Shown here: positions 7,559-11,850 of the stretch, piece after piece
Layout: every line of letters starts with the position of its first letter
How positions within the stretch are numbered: the first letter of the stretch is position 1
From: JBGTKH01 sp041744735
GTDB lineage: Bacteria; Planctomycetota; Planctomycetia; Pirellulales; Pirellulaceae
NCBI GenBank assembly: GCA_041744735.1
Contig: JBGTKH010000359.1
Coordinates: forward strand, 1 to 11,850
DNA: 11,850 nucleotides
Reading direction: 5' to 3'
Made by a program: the position numbers and the translations under genes
The notes under the pieces: model-generated
What the model was told of the DNA's origin: nothing
What the model saw: the letters and a program-made list of their open reading frames with translations, nothing else
Databases searched by the model: none

Positions 7559-7592
7559 GCTTCGTCACCGCAACTGCTCGCAGTGACGAAGC
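7559..7592. repeat. Perfect 10-bp inverted repeat
   Basis: GCTTCGTCAC (7559-7568) and GTGACGAAGC (7583-7592) pair perfectly around a 14-nt loop. It is upstream of the TIR gene. It may be a hairpin in an RNA leader, part of a dispersed repeat, or an operator. Confidence 0.6.
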
Positions 7593-7774
7593 ATCGACCG
7601 GCCCGCGGTCCAGCGTATTCCGCCACTGGTTCTTCCGGATGGCTTCGACACAACGCTGTTCGCGATGCTCGCACTTTGTCCGATCATGATAAAATAGCAC
7701 CGAGGGGGTGAGGCATGGCAGTCGATTCCCAATGACGTTTGTCGTGAGCACCGCAGTGGTTGTTCAAAACAATC

Positions 7775-8188
7775 ATGGCTGACGATTTCCAATACGACGT
7801 GTTTCTGCGCCACAACGCGCAGGACAAGCCGCGGGTGCGGCGGCTGGCCCAGCGGCTGAAGCGGGCGGGGGTGCGGGTGTGGTTTGATGAGTGGAACGTC
7901 GGGCCGGGGGACATCATCGCGCTAAAGGTGGATGAGGGGCTGGAGCAATCGCGGGTGCTGCTGCTGTGCATTTCGCCCAATGCGCTCACTTCGGGCTGGG
8001 TGGCGCTGGAGCGGAGCACGGCCATCCATCGCGACCCCGCCAATACCGGCCGCCGCTTCATCCCGCTGCTGCTGGCCGACTGCGAACTGCCAGACACGTT
8101 GCGGCGCTACAAGTACGTCGATTTCCGCGAGGAAGCGGACGCGGCGTTTGCGGAACTGCTGGCCGCTTGGTTGCTGCGGACGCATTAG
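7775..8188 (+). CDS. TIR-domain protein
   Basis: Nearly the whole 137-residue protein is one TIR domain of the bacterial TIR_2 kind: strand A with YDVFLRHNAQDK (7-18), box 2 region VRVWFDEWNVGPGD (33-46), EGLEQSRVLLLCISPNAL (54-71), SGWVALE (73-79) and RRFIPLLLAD (93-102). Bacterial TIR domains often degrade NAD or make NAD-derived signals in phage defence, or mediate assembly. The Glu usually found five or so residues after the GPGD turn is not obvious here (IIALKV), so catalysis is uncertain. The start at 7775 lacks a Shine-Dalgarno sequence. Similar TIR domains often form the N-terminus of large STAND proteins, and this one stops just after the domain with LLAAWLLRTH, as if cut short. Its G+C (about 70% on one sampled line) is higher than that of the two genes after it. 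Confidence 0.9.
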   Translation: MADDFQYDVFLRHNAQDKPRVRRLAQRLKRAGVRVWFDEWNVGPGDIIALKVDEGLEQSRVLLLCISPNALTSGWVALERSTAIHRDPANTGRRFIPLLLADCELPDTLRRYKYVDFREEADAAFAELLAAWLLRTH

Positions 8189-8193
8189 CAATG

Positions 8194-8202
8194 TGCTATA
8201 CT
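8194..8202 (+). promoter_or_regulatory. Possible extended -10 promoter for the 141-residue/HD gene pair
   Basis: TGCTATACT is an extended -10 element (TG at 8194-8195, TATACT at 8197-8202) just after the TIR stop codon. TTGCTG (8171-8176) is a poor -35 candidate at 20 nt. If real, it would let the two downstream genes be expressed separately from the TIR gene. Confidence 0.4.
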
Positions 8203-8263
8203 GATCGCACTAGCAGAGCGTTGCGAGTAGACAACGAAACTTGGCTTCGTAAGGGAAAATGTC

Positions 8264-8689
8264 ATGAATGACACGCATCGACTGGCACAGCTTATTGTGT
8301 CCTGCTGGAGAATCAGTGGGAAAGGCGGTCGAATCCCGACTTCGCATGGATTACTTGACCGCGCGTTAAAGGCCGTGACCGATCGAGGTGGATTTCCGGA
8401 ATGGGCACGCCAGCGTTTGCATTTCGTCGATTCACGTATCGGCCTTCAGTGCGTCGAACTTCCTGCGATCTTGGAATGGGCGCAGCGAGCTCAACTGACA
8501 AGTGCTCCAAATCCTTCGTACGAAACCACCGAAATCAAAGTCAGTGATCGAGTGGCTCGTCGGTTGCTTGATGACCTTCAAGTTGCGGACGAGGAAGCCA
8601 AGTCTTGGGGCGACGATTTGCGTAGCGCGATTGACGACGCCAAGGAAGTCTTTGCTGGATTCGACCACGCACCGATTGAGGATTACTGA
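8264..8689 (+). CDS. Hypothetical protein, 141 residues
   Basis: I do not recognise this family. The protein is soluble, with no membrane segment or signal peptide. The N-terminal half (1-75) is mixed and fairly basic, with a helical stretch LLDRALKAVTDRGG and the motif FPEWARQRLHFVDSRIGL. The C-terminal half (90-141) is helical and strongly acidic (LLDDLQVADEEAKSWGDDL, ending APIEDY). AAGGGA lies about 8 nt before the ATG. It is separated from the TIR gene by 75 nt that contain a possible promoter and from the HD gene by 46 nt, so it most likely forms an operon with the HD gene. A role as partner, inhibitor or sensor for the large enzyme is only a guess from position. Its G+C is nearer to that of the HD gene than to the TIR gene. 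Confidence 0.75.
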   Translation: MNDTHRLAQLIVSCWRISGKGGRIPTSHGLLDRALKAVTDRGGFPEWARQRLHFVDSRIGLQCVELPAILEWAQRAQLTSAPNPSYETTEIKVSDRVARRLLDDLQVADEEAKSWGDDLRSAIDDAKEVFAGFDHAPIEDY

Positions 8690-8735
8690 TTGACTTCCCG
8701 GATTTCGCGCCGCATGAAGAAAAAGCCCAAACCGC

Positions 8736-11156
8736 ATGAGCAGCGCCACTGAGCTACGGAACGAACTCGCTGCCGCCGCGCCGACACTTTGGAGTGAACT
8801 CACAGCCAGAGCGGAGTTCTGGATCGCACCCGTTCTGAAGCGGTTGAGTCGCGAACTCAAAGGGTATCCCAAGACGTTTAACGATCCAGTCTGGGGCGAC
8901 ATTATTCTGCTCCCTTGGGAAACGCTTTTGCTGGACAGTCCGCTGCTTCAACGTCTACGTGGCGTGCGGCAACTTGGAATGGCCCATCTTGTCTATCCGG
9001 GGGCAGTGCATGATCGCCTTGAACACTGCCGAGGGGTCGTTGAAGCCGCGGAGAGAATGATTCGCTCGTTGGAGCGTAACGCTGAGTTTCGCCGACATTT
9101 CGGCGAGGACAAGGATGAGCATGTACCGCCTGTTTCTGATCATGACCGGCGGTCGATTCGTCTGGCGGCGCTCCTGCACGACATTGGCCACGGTGCGTTC
9201 AGTCATGCCACGGAACAGCTCATCCAAACAAGACTTGCCGACGAGTTTCAAGCAGCCGAGGAACTGCTACGCTCTGCATTTGCCGGCGTAACATCGATTG
9301 CACCCGGTGAAGTTGTCGCCGCATTGATCATCATGAGTGAGCCGTTGCGCCAGGTTTTCGAGAATCCAAATCTCGGTGTGACCAATAAGCCGGCGGAATT
9401 GCCGCTTTCCATTTCTGCTCGGATCCTGAGTTCGCGTGCGTATCTTGACGCTGGCTATTTGTCGGGAGTCATCAGCGGGCCGCTTGATGCGGACAAACTC
9501 GATTACATGGCTCGCGACAGCCATCACGCCGGCTTGCCTATCGGACTTGACTTGCGCCGGCTCATCAGCAAACTCGAAGTTGTCACTGTAACGCCCACCG
9601 TCACATCGAATCCGGAGATGAGAGCGAGAGCGGAAGCGTCGCCCCATCAGCGATACCACGAGATCGGTATTTCGCTAAGCGGGCTAGGCTCCTATGAGCA
9701 GATGATTGTCGGACGGGCGATCTTGTACGATCGACTGTACTACCACCACAAAGTCCGTTCCGCAGAAGCGATGGTTCGGCGGCTGATTCAAGTTTCCGAG
9801 GAAGAACGCGAGAGTCTGTTTAGCGTGCGTGAGCTGTTCTTCGACTATCCCGACGATACGGTTGTCTTGGTGCTCGGGGGCTTATTGCTCGACGACAGTT
9901 TGAAAGGTGGAGGCAGGCGCAGTCGAGCTCTCGCGTCGCGTATCCACAACCGCGAGATTCATTATCGCGCCTTTGCGTTTGCGCCGCGCTTCATTGCTGG
10001 ACTCTCCGGCCTGCCAGATGAAGACAAATCGGATGCCCGAGCACTGCTCTGGAAAGGTCCATTGACAGACCTGTCGACCATTTCTGGGAGCGACTCCCTC
10101 GCAAAAGCCATTTTCGCGAGGTCTGCGGCTCTTCTCCAAAAACTCGAGGGGTTAAGCAAGTCACATGTGGAATTGCAGCCAGAGGACATCGTTGTGGACT
10201 TGCCGCTGAACAAAGTTGCGATTCGAGGCGGCGACATCCTGACACGCACTGAAGACGGGTACGTCGCGACTCCGAATCTGTTCTTCGACCCCGAAAAGTG
10301 GTCGCAGGCATACGAACATCAAAAACAATGCGGGTTCGTCTTCACGCCGCGCGAGTTTGTTCCTGCCGTCGCCTTGGCTTCACGGATTGTATTTTTTGAG
10401 CGGTATCAGTTGGTGATGGACTCGTCAGCCGACCGAGCGTCGAAGACTGAGCGAGGGATCAACCCAGCGTGGTTCCAGCAGGCTGTCGAGCATGGATTGT
10501 GTAGCCGCGACTGTGCAACGGCCTACCAGTCAGAAACGGTGCGGATGGTCCCGCTGCGGTTCGATGACTTGAGCGAAGCCATACCCGGAGATCTTAAGCG
10601 GGAAGATCCTGGTCTTGTGAAACGCCTCTACGAAGCATTCCTCGATGCAATTCCCTCCGGCATGGCACCTTCGATTCATCGCGTTGTACTCGAGGCGCTG
10701 CGTCACATGCTCAGCTTCCTGCAAATGGTCGCCCGTGAGGGTCAATTCGTCGGCTTGGCTACCCTCGACGAGGCGACGCTCCAAGCAGAATTGCGAAAGC
10801 ACCTCATGGCACGTGAAGCCAAAGTAGTTGAAGGTACCAAGGAAGCTGGCGGCGAAACCGACTTGGTCCTTTCCCAGTTGCTCGTAATCGAGAATAAAGT
10901 GATTCGTGAGCCAACCGTGTCACCCTTAACCGTCGGCGAACGATTTTCGTGGCAGGCACGGCGATACGCGACGGCGTTGGCGACTCGCATCGCATTTGAA
11001 ATGGTCGCGTACAAGCCGAAGGACGAAACCGCCATCCTCGCACTCACAGACGCGGTTGGTATTACGACTGTTTCACACGAACGGACGCCGTTCGCCGTTG
11101 TCCGCTTCGTCACACCCTGGGGGCAGCCTGTTCCGTCACGCGCCAAGGTACCGTGA
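8736..11156 (+). CDS. HD-domain dNTPase-like protein with C-terminal PD-(D/E)XK domain
   Basis: The 806-residue protein starts with a COG1078/SAMHD1-type HD phosphohydrolase domain (about 50-470). The signature QRLRGVRQLGMAHLVYPGA (72-90) leads to H97 (LEHCRG), H148-D149 (LLHDIGHGAFSH) and D253 in DADKLDYMARDSHH. By comparison with SAMHD1 these are the four metal ligands (H167, H206, D207, D311), and Y257 and D261 match Y315 and D319. The family hydrolyses dNTPs or related nucleotides. The middle (470-680) is unassigned. Residues 685-780 look like a PD-(D/E)XK nuclease domain: an ELRKHL helix, D709 in GGETDLVL, then E719 and K721 in LVIENK. The ATG has only a weak purine-rich site upstream and overlaps a 12-codon frame (8714-8752). 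Context suggests a defence role; the substrate is unknown. Confidence 0.92.
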   Translation: MSSATELRNELAAAAPTLWSELTARAEFWIAPVLKRLSRELKGYPKTFNDPVWGDIILLPWETLLLDSPLLQRLRGVRQLGMAHLVYPGAVHDRLEHCRGVVEAAERMIRSLERNAEFRRHFGEDKDEHVPPVSDHDRRSIRLAALLHDIGHGAFSHATEQLIQTRLADEFQAAEELLRSAFAGVTSIAPGEVVAALIIMSEPLRQVFENPNLGVTNKPAELPLSISARILSSRAYLDAGYLSGVISGPLDADKLDYMARDSHHAGLPIGLDLRRLISKLEVVTVTPTVTSNPEMRARAEASPHQRYHEIGISLSGLGSYEQMIVGRAILYDRLYYHHKVRSAEAMVRRLIQVSEEERESLFSVRELFFDYPDDTVVLVLGGLLLDDSLKGGGRRSRALASRIHNREIHYRAFAFAPRFIAGLSGLPDEDKSDARALLWKGPLTDLSTISGSDSLAKAIFARSAALLQKLEGLSKSHVELQPEDIVVDLPLNKVAIRGGDILTRTEDGYVATPNLFFDPEKWSQAYEHQKQCGFVFTPREFVPAVALASRIVFFERYQLVMDSSADRASKTERGINPAWFQQAVEHGLCSRDCATAYQSETVRMVPLRFDDLSEAIPGDLKREDPGLVKRLYEAFLDAIPSGMAPSIHRVVLEALRHMLSFLQMVAREGQFVGLATLDEATLQAELRKHLMAREAKVVEGTKEAGGETDLVLSQLLVIENKVIREPTVSPLTVGERFSWQARRYATALATRIAFEMVAYKPKDETAILALTDAVGITTVSHERTPFAVVRFVTPWGQPVPSRAKVP

Positions 11157-11160
11157 TCGC

Positions 11161-11850
11161 GTGTCACTCTCGTCCTTTCCCTCGCAATACCGCCGGGAAA
11201 GGGACATCCCATATGAACCGGACATCTTCGTCTCCTACACGTTCAGCGGCGAGTGGCAGACGGTGTGGACCACGCTGGTCGTGCGGCTGTGGTTTAGCAA
11301 TGAGTTCGAGCACCGCGAGCTGTGGCGCAACGCGGCGGAGTTTGCCTTCTCCGGCCGCACTCTCGGACTGAAGATCGACAACCAGCAGGGCGAAGGTACG
11401 GGGACGATCAGCCTGTACTTCGACCGCGAGGTGCCCGACGAACTGAAGGCGATCTTTATCGAGTATGTCCACCGCCACCTGGCCAAGTACGCCTGCGACG
11501 TGACGCGCGACCGACGCTACGTGTGCTCGGAGTGCGGCAAACCGGTGAAAGATCACGATGAGGTGCGCAGGCGGCTGGCGGCGAAGAAGGACTTTATCTA
11601 TTGCCAGGGCTGCGATGAGAAGGTTCCGCTGCTCGATTACATCGTGCAGCGACTCAAGAGCGATCCCGTGGCCCGCAAGATCCTGGCGATGGAAGAGACG
11701 GCCACGCGCCAGCTCGACACGCAGGCGCTGGAGCAAATCCTGATCGGCCACATGATGGCCATCGCCGGCGAGGCGAACCAAATCTTCCGGCCCGTGGCGA
11801 TGTTCGACTACGGCATCGACGGTGAAGTCGAGTTCAAGGACGACGACGGC
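11161..11850 (+). CDS. C-terminal part of a STAND-type protein with DUF4365-like domain, partial
   Basis: A frame with no stop runs from GTG 11161 to the window edge (230 codons). The start is doubtful: GTG lies 4 nt after the HD gene's stop, no good ribosome-binding site precedes it, and the frame stays open upstream inside the HD gene. The encoded protein begins within a segment (FPSQYRRERDIP) that I recall from the middle of large planctomycete STAND NTPases, followed by WQTVWTTLVVRLWF and ELWRNAAEF (32-61). Then come a Cys4 zinc ribbon (C122, C125, C148, C151) and, from about residue 195, GEANQIFRPVAMFDYGIDGEVEF, which resembles the start of a DUF4365 domain. The NTPase portion expected before this is absent. 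It may be a 5'-truncated pseudogene, or a real short gene coupled to the HD gene. Codon use is G+C-rich like the TIR gene (about 65% on one sampled line). Confidence 0.7.
   Translation, partial: MSLSSFPSQYRRERDIPYEPDIFVSYTFSGEWQTVWTTLVVRLWFSNEFEHRELWRNAAEFAFSGRTLGLKIDNQQGEGTGTISLYFDREVPDELKAIFIEYVHRHLAKYACDVTRDRRYVCSECGKPVKDHDEVRRRLAAKKDFIYCQGCDEKVPLLDYIVQRLKSDPVARKILAMEETATRQLDTQALEQILIGHMMAIAGEANQIFRPVAMFDYGIDGEVEFKDDDG

Larger units (their letters stand above)
7363..7774. other. Gene-free intergenic stretch with two hairpin repeats
   Basis: This stretch separates the Fe-S carrier gene from the TIR gene. It contains the hairpin repeats at 7398-7464 and 7559-7592. A six-codon frame (ATG at 7724, stop at 7742-7744) follows a purine-rich GAGGGGGTGAGG and could be a leader peptide; that is weak. 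No other gene is supported. Confidence 0.6.

Noticed and set aside
11153..11561. Short frames starting at 11153 and 11322 in the right-hand end
   Set aside because: They are out of phase with the frame that contains the zinc ribbon and the DUF4365-like segment, and their translations look random.

Overview
The window looks like the chromosome of a planctomycete, most likely of the Pirellulales group. This rests on the high G+C, on the housekeeping protein sequences, and above all on the dispersed hairpin repeats of the TAACCCGAAGCG, GTAAGCATCCTGC, CGAACTCTCACG and GGTTGGGTCTCCGAC types, which I know from planctomycete genomes. The assignment is by recognition; no search was run.

Left part (1-3391). 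A partial WD40-repeat gene runs off the left edge on the minus strand and is followed by a nested palindromic repeat (191-310). Next is a minus-strand membrane protein with a zinc ribbon and a bacterial PH domain. It is divergent from nrdR on the plus strand, and a MITE-like inverted repeat of about 90 bp fills the shared promoter region. nrdR ends in a pair of covarying hairpins and converges on a minus-strand pair, moaC then a long-chain polyprenyl diphosphate synthase.

Middle (3391-7362). A minus-strand regulator with an excisionase-type helix-turn-helix and an atypical receiver domain has a clear intrinsic terminator. A stretch of about 900 bp without a recognisable gene follows. Then come a Nudix hydrolase and a cysteine desulfurase (iscS), probably cotranscribed, and an A-type Fe-S carrier (erpA/iscA), so this part holds the sulfur mobilisation and Fe-S delivery genes.

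Right part (7363-11850). After 400 bp of hairpin-rich intergenic DNA comes an accessory cluster, all on the plus strand: a small TIR-domain protein, a 141-residue protein of unknown family, and an 806-residue protein that joins a SAMHD1/COG1078-type HD phosphohydrolase domain to a C-terminal PD-(D/E)XK nuclease-like domain. The last reading frame is cut by the right edge. It looks like the C-terminal part of a large STAND-type protein (conserved wing region, Cys4 zinc ribbon, start of a DUF4365-like domain) without its N-terminal NTPase.

The right-hand cluster is the most interesting part. TIR, HD-dNTPase and PD-(D/E)XK domains are all common in anti-phage defence. One reading is a nucleotide-depletion or DNA-cutting defence module. 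Another is that a two-gene cassette (about 8200-11156, visibly lower in G+C) has broken up an older TIR-STAND-DUF4365 gene whose two ends now flank it. The two readings are not exclusive.
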